From assembly GCF_002964045.1 (NCBI RefSeq), contig NZ_POPB01000315.1, positions 1-53,459 of the forward strand: 53,459 nucleotides of DNA. Direction: 5' to 3'. The stretch comes from Streptococcus suis (GTDB lineage: Bacteria > Bacillota > Bacilli > Lactobacillales > Streptococcaceae). Shown piece after piece: positions 34,722 to 43,473 of this stretch. The stretch's first letter is position 1, and each line of letters starts with the position of its first letter. Made by a program: the position numbers and the translations under genes. The notes beneath the pieces are model-generated. The model ran no database searches. It was not told where the DNA came from and was given only the letters and a program-made list of their open reading frames with translations.

Positions 34722-36437
34722 ATGACTGATAAAGATACACTAAAAAACCTCCGTCATCGTAGTTCTGTCTACGATTCGATGGTCAAATCGCCCAACCGTG
34801 CTATGTTGCGTGCCACAGGCATGACCGATGATAGTTTTGAAAAACCGATTGTTGGGGTTATTTCGACTTGGGCCGAAAATACACCCTGTAACATCCACCT
34901 TCATGACTTTGGAAAATTAGCCAAAGAAGGTGTTAAGGATGCAGGTGCCTGGCCTGTTCAATACGGTACCATTACCGTTGCAGACGGGATTGCCATGGGA
35001 ACTCCTGGTATGCGGTTCTCACTGACTTCTCGTGATATCATTGCTGACTCTATTGAGGCAGCTATGGGAGGGCACAACGTAGATGCCTTTGTCGCAATCG
35101 GTGGCTGTGATAAAAACATGCCTGGTTCTATGATTGCCATCGCCAACATGGATATCCCTGCCGTATTTGCCTACGGTGGAACCATCGCACCAGGTAATCT
35201 CAATGGTAAAGACATCGACTTGGTATCCGTTTTTGAAGGAATCGGAAAATGGAACAACGGTGACTTGACCGCTGAAGAGGTTCGTCAAATCGAGTGTAAC
35301 GCTTGCCCTGGACCTGGTGGTTGCGGTGGTATGTACACTGCCAATACCATGGCTACTGCCATTGAGGTCATGGGCATGTCCATTCCTGGCTCTTCTTCTC
35401 ACCCTGCTGAATCTCCCGAGAAAAAAGCAGATATTGAAGAAGCTGGTCGTGCTGTTGTACGCATGTTAGAACTTGGTATCAAACCATCTGACATTATGAC
35501 TCGTGAAGCCTTTGAAGATGCTATTACAGTCACAATGGCTCTGGGGGGCTCCACCAATGCTACGCTCCATCTTCTAGCCATCGCCCATGCTGCTAATGTT
35601 GAATTAACACTGGAAGATTTCAACGATTTCCAAGAACGAGTACCTCACTTGGCAGACCTAAAACCATCAGGAAAATACGTCTTCCAAGACCTCTACAATG
35701 TCGGCGGTGTCCCTGCGGTCATGAAATACTTGCTCAAAAACGGCTTCCTTCATGGTGACCGCATCACCTGTACAGGTAAAACCGTTGCTGAAAACCTAGA
35801 GAATTTTGCAGACTTGACTCCAGGTCAAGATGTCATCATGCCACTTGAAAATCCAAAACGTGCAGATGGCCCACTCATCATCCTCAAAGGTAACCTTGCT
35901 CCTGAAGGTGCCGTTGCCAAGGTTTCTGGCGTGAAAGTCCGCAACCATACAGGTCCAGCCAAGGTCTTTGATTCAGAAGAGGAAGCGATTGAAGCCGTCT
36001 TGACTGACGAAATCGTAGATGGCGATGTAGTCGTTGTTCGCTATGTTGGACCAAAAGGTGGGCCTGGTATGCCTGAAATGCTGTCCCTTTCTTCTATGAT
36101 TGTCGGAAAAGGTCAGGGTGACAAGGTTGCCCTTCTAACAGACGGTCGTTTCTCTGGTGGTACCTATGGACTGGTTGTTGGACACATCGCACCTGAAGCT
36201 CAGGATGGTGGACCAATTGCCTACCTCCGTACGGGTGATTTGGTGACGGTTGACCAAGATACCAAAGAAATCACCATGCACGTTTCTGACCAAGAAATCG
36301 AAGAACGCAAGAAAACTACTGTTATCCCACCACTCTACTCTCGTGGGGTTCTCGGTAAATATGCCCATACCGTATCATCTGCCTCTAAAGGAGCCGTTAC
36401 CGACTTCTGGAGACCAGAACGAAGCGGTAAAAAATAA
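34722..36437 (+). CDS. ilvD: dihydroxy-acid dehydratase IlvD
   Basis: Fe-S enzyme that makes the 2-oxo acid precursors of valine and isoleucine. The 571-residue protein has the three cluster cysteines C56 (TPCNIHL), C129 (GGCDKNMPG) and C201 ([14 protein letters not shown]), plus the C-terminal swivelling domain with LTDGRFSGG near 473-481. It is a single gene with its own promoter and CodY-like site and ends at a terminator. It depends on the same Fe-S assembly system (suf) that is encoded in this window. Confidence 0.95.
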   Translation: MTDKDTLKNLRHRSSVYDSMVKSPNRAMLRATGMTDDSFEKPIVGVISTWAENTPCNIHLHDFGKLAKEGVKDAGAWPVQYGTITVADGIAMGTPGMRFSLTSRDIIADSIEAAMGGHNVDAFVAIGGCDKNMPGSMIAIANMDIPAVFAYGGTIAPGNLNGKDIDLVSVFEGIGKWNNGDLTAEEVRQIECNACPGPGGCGGMYTANTMATAIEVMGMSIPGSSSHPAESPEKKADIEEAGRAVVRMLELGIKPSDIMTREAFEDAITVTMALGGSTNATLHLLAIAHAANVELTLEDFNDFQERVPHLADLKPSGKYVFQDLYNVGGVPAVMKYLLKNGFLHGDRITCTGKTVAENLENFADLTPGQDVIMPLENPKRADGPLIILKGNLAPEGAVAKVSGVKVRNHTGPAKVFDSEEEAIEAVLTDEIVDGDVVVVRYVGPKGGPGMPEMLSLSSMIVGKGQGDKVALLTDGRFSGGTYGLVVGHIAPEAQDGGPIAYLRTGDLVTVDQDTKEITMHVSDQEIEERKKTTVIPPLYSRGVLGKYAHTVSSASKGAVTDFWRPERSGKK

Positions 36438-36447
36438 AAAGAATTCA

Positions 36448-36477
36448 ACCCCTGTCACACAATGACCGGGGTTTTTA
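36448..36477 (+). terminator. terminator of ilvD
   Basis: AACCCC-T-GTCA pairs with TGAC-C-GGGGTT over a short loop and is followed by TTTT. The ribosome binding site of the next gene starts right after it. Confidence 0.7.
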
Positions 36478-36491
36478 AAGGAGTAAATGGA

Positions 36492-36905
36492 ATGAAACTA
36501 AACGTCGAACTCTCCCGCTTTCGTGTTAAGGAAGACAAAACCATCCAAGTAGATGAATGGATGGCCTTTCTCAACGAGCACATGGAAGACACCCTTCTCA
36601 CTCTTGAAGGAGAGAAAATGTATGCCGAAACCATCTTCCGTGAGGTATTGGACGGACGCGAATACCTTTACTGGTATTCTGTTCAAGCTGAAGGAGGGAT
36701 TGAAGTCGAAGATTCAGAATCCTATATTGATAAAAAACACATGGAATATTGGGAAGAGTGCATCGATCCAAGCTATGGTATGTTTGATCTAACTCCTCAA
36801 GTTGTCATGATTCCCAAAGCTATTTATGAAACCCTGGAAGAATTAGACAGACAATACGACGAAACATTTAAAAAATGGGAGTGGGAAAGAACTCGACTGG
36901 TCTAA
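36492..36905 (+). CDS. DUF6176-type protein
   Basis: A 137-residue soluble, acidic protein beginning MKLNVELSRFRVKEDK. It contains EWMAFLNEHMEDTLLTLEGEKMYAETIF and a C-terminal helix ending EWERTRLV. The pattern fits the DUF6176 family as I recall it: short proteins with a ferredoxin-like fold and no known function. The start at 36492 follows AGGAG (36479-36483); the frame opens earlier at 36462 but that part lies in the ilvD terminator. It is probably made by read-through past ilvD or from an unseen promoter. Confidence 0.7.
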   Translation: MKLNVELSRFRVKEDKTIQVDEWMAFLNEHMEDTLLTLEGEKMYAETIFREVLDGREYLYWYSVQAEGGIEVEDSESYIDKKHMEYWEECIDPSYGMFDLTPQVVMIPKAIYETLEELDRQYDETFKKWEWERTRLV

Positions 36906-36909
36906 AAAA

Positions 36910-37014
36910 GAGTTCGTCTTCCCACCCCCGCACAGTTGATTAGGTTAGATTTGGAGTGTGAAACACGAACAAATCTGCCAATCAACCACTGCGCTGAGAT
37001 GTTGACACGAACTC
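36910..37014. repeat. interspersed inverted-repeat sequence
   Basis: GAGTTCGT (36910-36917) is inverted as ACGAACTC (37007-37014), and CAGTTGAT (36933-36940) is roughly inverted as ATCAACCACTG (36981-36991). A 21-base part (36993-37013) recurs at 2150-2170 with two changes. The rest of the gap to 37055 is GTGGCAGGAC followed by T-rich sequence. No gene is present. Confidence 0.5.
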
Positions 37015-37055
37015 TAAGAAGTGTGGCAGGACTTTTTTCCCAGCCTCATTTCTTA

Positions 37056-37397
37056 TTATTTCGGACTGATACCAAGCGTAATCCGTCCAAGTCGGCTGAT
37101 CCGTGTCATCTTCCAAGCAGGAGACCAGACAATTTCGACTTGGGCATCAGTGATGCCTTCGATTTTCTTCAAGGCTGCAACTAACTCACCTGGCATGGTA
37201 TCGGCACAGGAACAGCCTGCATCGGTAAAGGTCATGATAACCTTGCAAAATCCATTCTCATCCAAATCAATTTCATAGACCAAGCCCAGATTATAAATAT
37301 CCAATTCGATTTCTGGATCATAAATATTCTCTAATACTGGGACCAATTGGTCTGCAAGAGCAGCCGCTCGGTCATTGATTTTGATATCATCTCTCAT
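37056..37397 (-). CDS. MIP18/SufT-like (DUF59) metal-sulfur cluster assembly factor
   Basis: A 113-residue DUF59 protein: ENIYDPEIELDIYNLGLVYEI near 24-44 is the DPE and LGLV motif, and TDAGCSCADTMP near 58-69 carries the conserved cysteines. Such proteins help mature Fe-S proteins. The start at 37397 gives the family length; the frame extends 19 residues further to 37454 but those are unlike the family. It lies apart from suf, with accessory Sec genes upstream on the same strand. Confidence 0.82.
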   Translation of the reverse strand: MRDDIKINDRAAALADQLVPVLENIYDPEIELDIYNLGLVYEIDLDENGFCKVIMTFTDAGCSCADTMPGELVAALKKIEGITDAQVEIVWSPAWKMTRISRLGRITLGISPK

Positions 37398-37524
37398 TGG
37401 ACTTCTCAACTTTCTACTTTTTATCATTTTCTCATATTTTTCAAGAATTTTCAAGAAAATATAACAGAATTGTCTGAATATTCAAAATGATATTTTACGA
37501 CTTGTTTATGCTTTGTCTAATTGC

Positions 37525-37689
37525 TTACAGTTGACGTAGAAGCGAGAAGAGGACCGCAAGGGTCACCAAAAAGATGATAATTTTATAAAATAAACTTCTC
37601 CCCTTCTTTTCAGACTTCGGCTCAACATAACGTGCTTCCTGAATCTGTTGATGAATATCATCTTCAAGAAGTTGATTTTTCTTGGTCAT
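37525..37689 (-). CDS. asp4: small membrane protein, Asp4/SecE-like accessory Sec component
   Basis: A 54-residue protein (MTKKNQLLEDDIHQQIQEAR, a basic KSEKKGRSLFYK stretch, then one membrane span LYKIIIFLVTLAVLFSLL). It starts with ATG at 37689 behind GGAGGT, ten bases after the gtfB stop. A short polar, charged N-terminus and one C-terminal span resemble SecE-like Asp4, which in other accessory Sec loci also follows gtfB and joins SecY2. No Asp5 (SecG-like) is visible after it. The identification rests on position, size and topology. Confidence 0.65.
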   Translation of the reverse strand: MTKKNQLLEDDIHQQIQEARYVEPKSEKKGRSLFYKIIIFLVTLAVLFSLLRQL

Positions 37690-37698
37690 CCTGACCTC

Positions 37699-39012
37699 CT
37701 ATCCTAACATAGCTAAATAGGTTTCAGCCACTTCATTACTTGTTTGGGTGCGCTGGCGAGCAACTTTCTCAGGAAACTGGCCTGGCAAATTGTTCAACAT
37801 TTCTACCATTTTTTGTGGTTCAGCCTGTGACACAATATGCTCATTGAGAATCAAAGAAGCATTGTGAACTGTATTTTCAAAAGCAAAGATAACCATATTT
37901 TGCTCAAAGGCTTTACGTACCACATCCATCACTTGACTTCCATGATTGATATCCAAATAAACATCACAGCTTGCATACAGGCGTTCCAATGCTTTTTGTG
38001 AAATATTTGGATAAAGCTGAACATTTTCCTTGCTATCAAAAGCCATCAAGCGTTGAGACATTTCTGTCAAAGCAGCAATGTGGAATTTGAATTCCGGCAA
38101 GGCAGACGTCAAATAATCCAGCTGTTCCACTTGATCTGTATTGGTAAAGATGAAAATCTCTTGATGTTGTTGATTAGCCCGTTTCTCTGGATAAATATAG
38201 CCGAGGTAGACTAACTTTTCAGCCTGTTCTGCAGGTAGAAGTGTCCGCATCTTCTCAAAAGTTGCCTTATCCTGTACCACAACTTTCTGAGTTCGTTGTG
38301 TCGAACTAGCAAGTAGAATTTTCATATTGCCAGGAATGTCATCCCCAATGGTTTCTTGCCAGAAGAGAATGTCCTGGCCTGGTTGTGGCATATTGTAAGA
38401 AAGGAAGAATGGAGTCGATAGGGAGTTGTACCAAATTTGTGATAAATCCCATCCCATCTCGTTGAAATAGTGTTTCAAAAATGATACACGGTTTTCAAAA
38501 AAATGAGTCTTTCCTTGCCAATTCAAGATGACATCTCCGGTCATAAAGTTTTCGACGATCACTTCTAGTCCATCTTGTGAAAAATAACTACGCGTTGTTG
38601 CCTTTTGTTCTGCCGTAAAATAAGTACGGGCATAGAGCCAACCAAACTGATTGTAATGGTCTGTGAAGCGAACTTTTTGGTTCTTATCCATCCAATCAAC
38701 GTTCTTTACATAGCGTAAATGTTTCGGTTCTGCATAGAAGATTTTTGCACGCTTTTGACTATATTCCCAAATCTCCCCTTCACCATTGGTACCAGTAATC
38801 TCCCAGAAAGGAGGGACCTTGACCTGGTTAAAATAAAGGGGTTTGCCTTGGCCTGTCTCCATTTGACAATAGTATGAATAGACTGACGTTACTCCTTCTG
38901 GCAAAAAACCGTCATCATTGATGACAACCGTTGGGCCTTGAAGACCAGCTTCTTTCAAGGAAAAGTGTAAATCCTGACTAGCTGAATTGAAATAATCAAA
39001 TAATAAAATCAT
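37699..39012 (-). CDS. gtfB: accessory Sec glycosyltransferase chaperone GtfB (Gtf2)
   Basis: The 437 residues are the regulatory partner of GtfA. The heterodimer adds the first GlcNAc to serine and threonine of serine-rich-repeat adhesins; GtfB binds partly glycosylated substrate and steadies GtfA. The protein lacks the full GT4 signature, consistent with the non-catalytic subunit. Its gene follows gtfA by three bases and precedes asp4. Confidence 0.82.
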   Translation of the reverse strand: MILLFDYFNSASQDLHFSLKEAGLQGPTVVINDDGFLPEGVTSVYSYYCQMETGQGKPLYFNQVKVPPFWEITGTNGEGEIWEYSQKRAKIFYAEPKHLRYVKNVDWMDKNQKVRFTDHYNQFGWLYARTYFTAEQKATTRSYFSQDGLEVIVENFMTGDVILNWQGKTHFFENRVSFLKHYFNEMGWDLSQIWYNSLSTPFFLSYNMPQPGQDILFWQETIGDDIPGNMKILLASSTQRTQKVVVQDKATFEKMRTLLPAEQAEKLVYLGYIYPEKRANQQHQEIFIFTNTDQVEQLDYLTSALPEFKFHIAALTEMSQRLMAFDSKENVQLYPNISQKALERLYASCDVYLDINHGSQVMDVVRKAFEQNMVIFAFENTVHNASLILNEHIVSQAEPQKMVEMLNNLPGQFPEKVARQRTQTSNEVAETYLAMLG

Positions 39013-39015
39013 CGC

Positions 39016-40542
39016 TTACACCTCCTCGATAAATGTTTGCCATGCTTCTTCGAGTCGAGCAGTTAAAAAGTCCTCCGCTCGAGAATAAGAAGCCTGATAC
39101 CATTTTTCCAACTGGTTAGATTGATAAAGTGCAATCAATCTATCCGCAAATTCTTCAGCATAGATCTTGACATCGTCTGGATCTACCCTTGGAATAAGGA
39201 ATCCATTTTCCCCATCCTCAACAAATGTCTGGTTCCCATAAGGAACATCCAACCCGATAATCGGCAAACCAGAGCCAATTGCCTCCATCAAGGTCAAACC
39301 GAATCCCTCACTGGTTGAGGCTGTCAAATATACCTCATATTGTTGGTAAACATCTGTCAAATCATGGTGACCTTTGAGTTGAATATAGTTCGTTGCTTCG
39401 AGTTGCTCAATCTGGGCTGCTAATTTTGATTGCTGACCACCTGCACCATAGATGTCAAATGATAACTCAGGTAGTTGCTTCTGGGCCAAGGCCACGCCTT
39501 CAACCAACCAGTCAATATGTTTTTCAGCTGCCAAACGTGAACAAGTCAGAACTGAAAATGGCTTTCTGCCTTCTGAAGATTGGCGTAAGGTATCTAGACT
39601 TCCTACTGGCAAGACAAAAATAGCTGGATCCTTATCTGTATATTTTTTAAATTGCGCAGACAGGGTATCTTTCTGTGCCTGAGTAGAAGTGATAAAGGCA
39701 TCAATCTTATCAGCATTGGTAAACTGATACTCATAATAGTTATTCCATAAAATTGTATCCTCAGTCATCGAGTTGATATTGTAATGTTCCGCATGGATAA
39801 CAACTGCGACCTTGGCAGCCCCTTTGTGACGGAGAATAGCTTGCCCAGTTCCAGTCGCCCGATCCACAAGGATGATATCTTGACTGGTCAACTGTAAACC
39901 ATCTAGCATGTACCCAATCAACTCTTCTTTTGAAAATAGGATAGTGTCCTTAAAGCGAAAAAGCGACTGGTCTCCATCACAGTTTTCTTCATAGGCCACA
40001 CTCCCATCTTCATTAAAAAATGTTCGTTGATACAACTTAGGCTGATTGTCCACCGGTGCATAATATTCTGAAAACAGTTTAGTGTAGCTAAAATAATCTT
40101 TTCGAATCAACTTACCTTTTGATAAGTATTCCACACGTTGGACATATTCTGGATGATCTTTTCTCAAAAATCCGATCACAACGATTTCCTTTTCTTTATC
40201 TTCAAATCGGATGGAATCATTGTTTTGTGAAATCTTTACCAAATTTGATGGCAGACTAGATTCAAATTGTTCAATGGTATAGGTTGTAGCCCTGACCTTC
40301 ACATCTGTAAAGAAGCCATATAGCCACACCACTTCTTCATCCTTGAAACCTATATTTGCTGTAAAATGCGCAAGATTTTCTCCTTGAAACATATCGGTAA
40401 AGATAAATTTACTGTCTTGCTGAATATTTCTTAAAATGCTAGCACGATAGGCTTGAGCATACTCAACACCACTACTAGCCCAACCGATCCCACGGTTGAT
40501 ATTGTAAATTGTCATTACTTTCCTCACTCTACCATTAGACAA
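39016..40542 (-). CDS. gtfA: accessory Sec O-GlcNAc transferase GtfA (Gtf1)
   Basis: Catalytic subunit, 508 residues, GT4 family with GT-B fold. The donor-binding EX7E-type segment is visible as TSEGFGLTLMEAIGSGLPII near 411-430, and CSRLAAEKHIDWLVEGVALA near 335 is the usual GT4 segment. It begins the glycosylation of the adhesin before export. The gene overlaps the end of secA2 by eight bases. Confidence 0.87.
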   Translation of the reverse strand: MSNGRVRKVMTIYNINRGIGWASSGVEYAQAYRASILRNIQQDSKFIFTDMFQGENLAHFTANIGFKDEEVVWLYGFFTDVKVRATTYTIEQFESSLPSNLVKISQNNDSIRFEDKEKEIVVIGFLRKDHPEYVQRVEYLSKGKLIRKDYFSYTKLFSEYYAPVDNQPKLYQRTFFNEDGSVAYEENCDGDQSLFRFKDTILFSKEELIGYMLDGLQLTSQDIILVDRATGTGQAILRHKGAAKVAVVIHAEHYNINSMTEDTILWNNYYEYQFTNADKIDAFITSTQAQKDTLSAQFKKYTDKDPAIFVLPVGSLDTLRQSSEGRKPFSVLTCSRLAAEKHIDWLVEGVALAQKQLPELSFDIYGAGGQQSKLAAQIEQLEATNYIQLKGHHDLTDVYQQYEVYLTASTSEGFGLTLMEAIGSGLPIIGLDVPYGNQTFVEDGENGFLIPRVDPDDVKIYAEEFADRLIALYQSNQLEKWYQASYSRAEDFLTARLEEAWQTFIEEV

Positions 40543-42919
40543 AGTAAATAGAGAATCGTCCTTCTTTGTCTACTTCAATGGTACTCAACATCACATTTCG
40601 AACAATTTTCTGCTGGATCTGCTTGGTCATTTCCTTATAGGAACGCAGGGATTCTTTATAGTACTCCGATACGCTACCTTTTTGTGCAGTAGACCTTGTC
40701 GTGATAACACCTTTCAATTGTTGCAAGGTGTCCACTTCTTCAATCCAAGCCTCATCAATGGCTTTTAGAACTGCTAAGCGATAAAACTCCAGCATACCTT
40801 CTTCATTTTGGACCAAACTTGCCTTTTTAGCCATTTCATTCTCAAATAAAGAATAAATGAGTCTTTCTACTTGCTCATCATTTTTAGCAGAAAACCCTTC
40901 TGGCATTTTCTTCAATGAGTAGGTATAGTTGTCTAAAATATAGCGACGAACCTGGCTCGAAGAGCGTTCAGGGCTCTCTTTTAAATAATCTTTGATTACT
41001 TCCTTGACAATCGCTTTTACTTTTTCAGCCATGTTTTCTTGCTCCATCATCAATCGATCTCGAAGAGCATAAACCTTATTTCGCTGAATACGCATGCTTT
41101 CATCATATTCAATTGTAAAGCGCCGAGAACTCACCGCACCATCCTCACTCTTGGTTTGAGCATGTGTCAGTGCACGTTTAAAGCGACCTGACTTTAATGG
41201 TTGACCATAGTTATTCCGATTTTCATGGTTATGTTTCTTAAAATATTTTTTCACCCAATCGGGGCCATTGCTAACAAGCAATTCATCTTCCAAGGACACA
41301 AAAAATTGTGACAAACCTGGCTCACCCTGACGTCCTGCTCGACCGCGTAACTGCCAGTCCATACGGCTATTCGGCATCCGCTCTGTACCGATAACGGCTA
41401 AGCCTCCCAGTTCTGCAACACCTTCACCAAGCTTAATATCCGTTCCACGACCAGCCATAATCGTGGCACAAGTCACGGTTCCATATTGGCCTGCTTCCTG
41501 AATGATAAGCGCCTCTTTGGCCACATTATTGGCCGTTAGAGTGCTATGAGGGATCCCTTCTTGTAGCAACATTTTCGAGTAAATTTGAGTGATTTCTACC
41601 GTCCCAGAGATCAACAATACTGGCTGACCTTTCGCATGCAACTCTTTTACCATCTCGATGGTGGCGTACAGTTTCTCAGGCAAGGTGGTATAGATTTTAT
41701 CTGGATAGTCAATGCGCTGAATTGGTCTATTTGTGGGTATTGAAACGACTGGTACATGGTAGGTTTCAATCAATTCATTTTCTGCTTGATGCCCTGTACC
41801 TGTCATACCAGCAATTTTCGGAAACATATTGAAGAGACTCTGATAGGTTACGGAACCCATCGCTCGACTTTCCTTTGTCTTTTTAACATTCTCCTTGGTT
41901 TCAATTGCTTGGTGAATACCTGATTGAAGTCGAGTCCCTTCTAGAACACGCCCAGTCCTATTGTCCAGCAATTTTACTTCATCATCCTGAACGACATAGT
42001 CAAAATTCTTTCGATAAAGATAATGAGCACGCAGCGCCAAATTGATATGGCGATTTAATTCCCAAGATTCTGAAGAATAAAGTTCTTTGACATCAAAATA
42101 AGATTCTGCATAATCGTTCCCCTTTTCAGTCAGATAAACTTCTTTCTTATCTGGGTCAAAATAGAATTCTTCCTCTTCTTTCAAGGTCAAAATAAATTGG
42201 TTACAAATATCAAATAAGTTAGACTGAACTCGTGGCGAACCAGAAATAATCAATGGTGTTTGTGCACTATCAAGAAGAACGGCATCCGCCTCATCAACGA
42301 TAACATAATTGAAATCGCGTAAAATCTTACCTTCTGGAGAAGAGGCTAAGTTGTGTGATAAGTAGTCAAATCCTAATATCGAGCTAGTTGTATAGGTAAT
42401 ATCAGCTGCATAGATTTCTGCCCGCTCCTTCTTATCTTGTTCATCCTCTTCTTTGGCACCTAGTCCAACTGTTAGGCCTAAAAATTGATAAACCTTGCCC
42501 ATTTCCTCTCCATCTCGAGTCGCCAGGTAATCATTTGTCGTTACCAAAATGGCTCCCTTGCCTGTCAAGGCATTGAGATAAAGTGGCATAGTAGCTGTCA
42601 GCGTCTTTCCTTCACCGGTACGCATCTCTGCTATACAACCTTGATGGAGGGCGATTCCTCCCATCACTTGTACTTCATATGGAAGTTGGCCAAGAATCCG
42701 ATAACTGGCTTCTCGAACAGTGGCAAAAGCCTCGACTAAAATATCATCGAGCGTTTCACCCTCTTCCAAGCGCTCTTTAAATCGCTGAGTTTGGCCAGCT
42801 AGCTCCTCATCAGTCAATTGATGATAACTTGCTTCCAATTGAAGAATTTTCTTTGCTATCCTTTTGATTCTGAATAACCGTACTTGGTTCAAAAAGGATG
42901 AGTTCGTTTTTATTTTCAT
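40535..42919 (-). CDS. secA2: accessory secretion ATPase SecA2
   Basis: Motor for export of glycosylated adhesin through SecY2. The 794 residues are typical for SecA2 and shorter than SecA1. Walker A TGEGKT lies at about 101-106, the Walker B VDEADAVLLD follows near 208-217, and helicase-like motifs are TATIMAGRGTDIKL and QLRGRAGRQGEPG. The short C-terminus lacks the zinc-binding cysteine tail of SecA1. ATGA overlap with asp3 shows translational coupling. Confidence 0.92.
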   Translation of the reverse strand: MKIKTNSSFLNQVRLFRIKRIAKKILQLEASYHQLTDEELAGQTQRFKERLEEGETLDDILVEAFATVREASYRILGQLPYEVQVMGGIALHQGCIAEMRTGEGKTLTATMPLYLNALTGKGAILVTTNDYLATRDGEEMGKVYQFLGLTVGLGAKEEDEQDKKERAEIYAADITYTTSSILGFDYLSHNLASSPEGKILRDFNYVIVDEADAVLLDSAQTPLIISGSPRVQSNLFDICNQFILTLKEEEEFYFDPDKKEVYLTEKGNDYAESYFDVKELYSSESWELNRHINLALRAHYLYRKNFDYVVQDDEVKLLDNRTGRVLEGTRLQSGIHQAIETKENVKKTKESRAMGSVTYQSLFNMFPKIAGMTGTGHQAENELIETYHVPVVSIPTNRPIQRIDYPDKIYTTLPEKLYATIEMVKELHAKGQPVLLISGTVEITQIYSKMLLQEGIPHSTLTANNVAKEALIIQEAGQYGTVTCATIMAGRGTDIKLGEGVAELGGLAVIGTERMPNSRMDWQLRGRAGRQGEPGLSQFFVSLEDELLVSNGPDWVKKYFKKHNHENRNNYGQPLKSGRFKRALTHAQTKSEDGAVSSRRFTIEYDESMRIQRNKVYALRDRLMMEQENMAEKVKAIVKEVIKDYLKESPERSSSQVRRYILDNYTYSLKKMPEGFSAKNDEQVERLIYSLFENEMAKKASLVQNEEGMLEFYRLAVLKAIDEAWIEEVDTLQQLKGVITTRSTAQKGSVSEYYKESLRSYKEMTKQIQQKIVRNVMLSTIEVDKEGRFSIYFV

Positions 42920-43473
42920 TCGGCTCCTTCCTCTTTAAGCCCTCGAATCAGATGTTTTACAAATGCAATATCACTAGGGTAACGTTCCTTTGCATAAAAA
43001 CCTCTGGGTTCGTCAGATAAGTGAATGGTTTGTGGTTTATCGAGACTATAAAGCGATAATTTATTAAATTCAACCGTGTGGCAACCTGCACTATAGAGTG
43101 TGAGGGTGTAGGTGAAAGAATCTGCAGGACAAGTAAATTCCTCTTCTCCATTTTTTAAAATAGTCAACCCAACTTCAACCCCTCGTCGGTTCAAAAATCG
43201 AATTTGAATATAGGCACGACCTGCTGGTTCAACTTGAAAGTGCTGCTTTAAGCGATAGGAGTGACCAGGTCTTAACAAGGGCAAGACTGGAGAACGTCGA
43301 TTCCCTTGATAGTTGGTTCGGGATTCCCACTTCTTAATTGGCTTTCCTGATGCAAATCGTAGGTTACTAAATCGAACGCCCTTGTCCAAGTGCTGGATGA
43401 CTGACCCATACAAGTAATCACCGCCATTAGCAGTGTCTCCCCAGTAGATATTTTGTACAAAATACTCCGACAT
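42916..43473 (-). CDS. asp3: accessory Sec system protein Asp3
   Basis: A 185-residue protein with a beta-rich, carbohydrate-binding-module-like middle part. With Asp1 and Asp2 it forms a complex that brings the glycosylated adhesin to SecA2. Assigned by position (asp2 - asp3 - secA2), size and the NIYWGDTANGGDYLYGS start. TAATG with asp2 and ATGA with secA2 make a tight chain. Confidence 0.8.
   Translation of the reverse strand: MSEYFVQNIYWGDTANGGDYLYGSVIQHLDKGVRFSNLRFASGKPIKKWESRTNYQGNRRSPVLPLLRPGHSYRLKQHFQVEPAGRAYIQIRFLNRRGVEVGLTILKNGEEEFTCPADSFTYTLTLYSAGCHTVEFNKLSLYSLDKPQTIHLSDEPRGFYAKERYPSDIAFVKHLIRGLKEEGAE

Noticed and set aside
35019..35402. 127-residue minus-strand frame inside ilvD
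   Set aside because: A shadow of the ilvD coding sequence with no ribosome binding site; the plus-strand protein is clearly the gene.
37441..37480. CodY box ahead of the DUF59 gene
   Set aside because: ATTTTCTTGAAAAT is palindromic but has a two-base centre in place of the single W, so it does not fit the CodY consensus.
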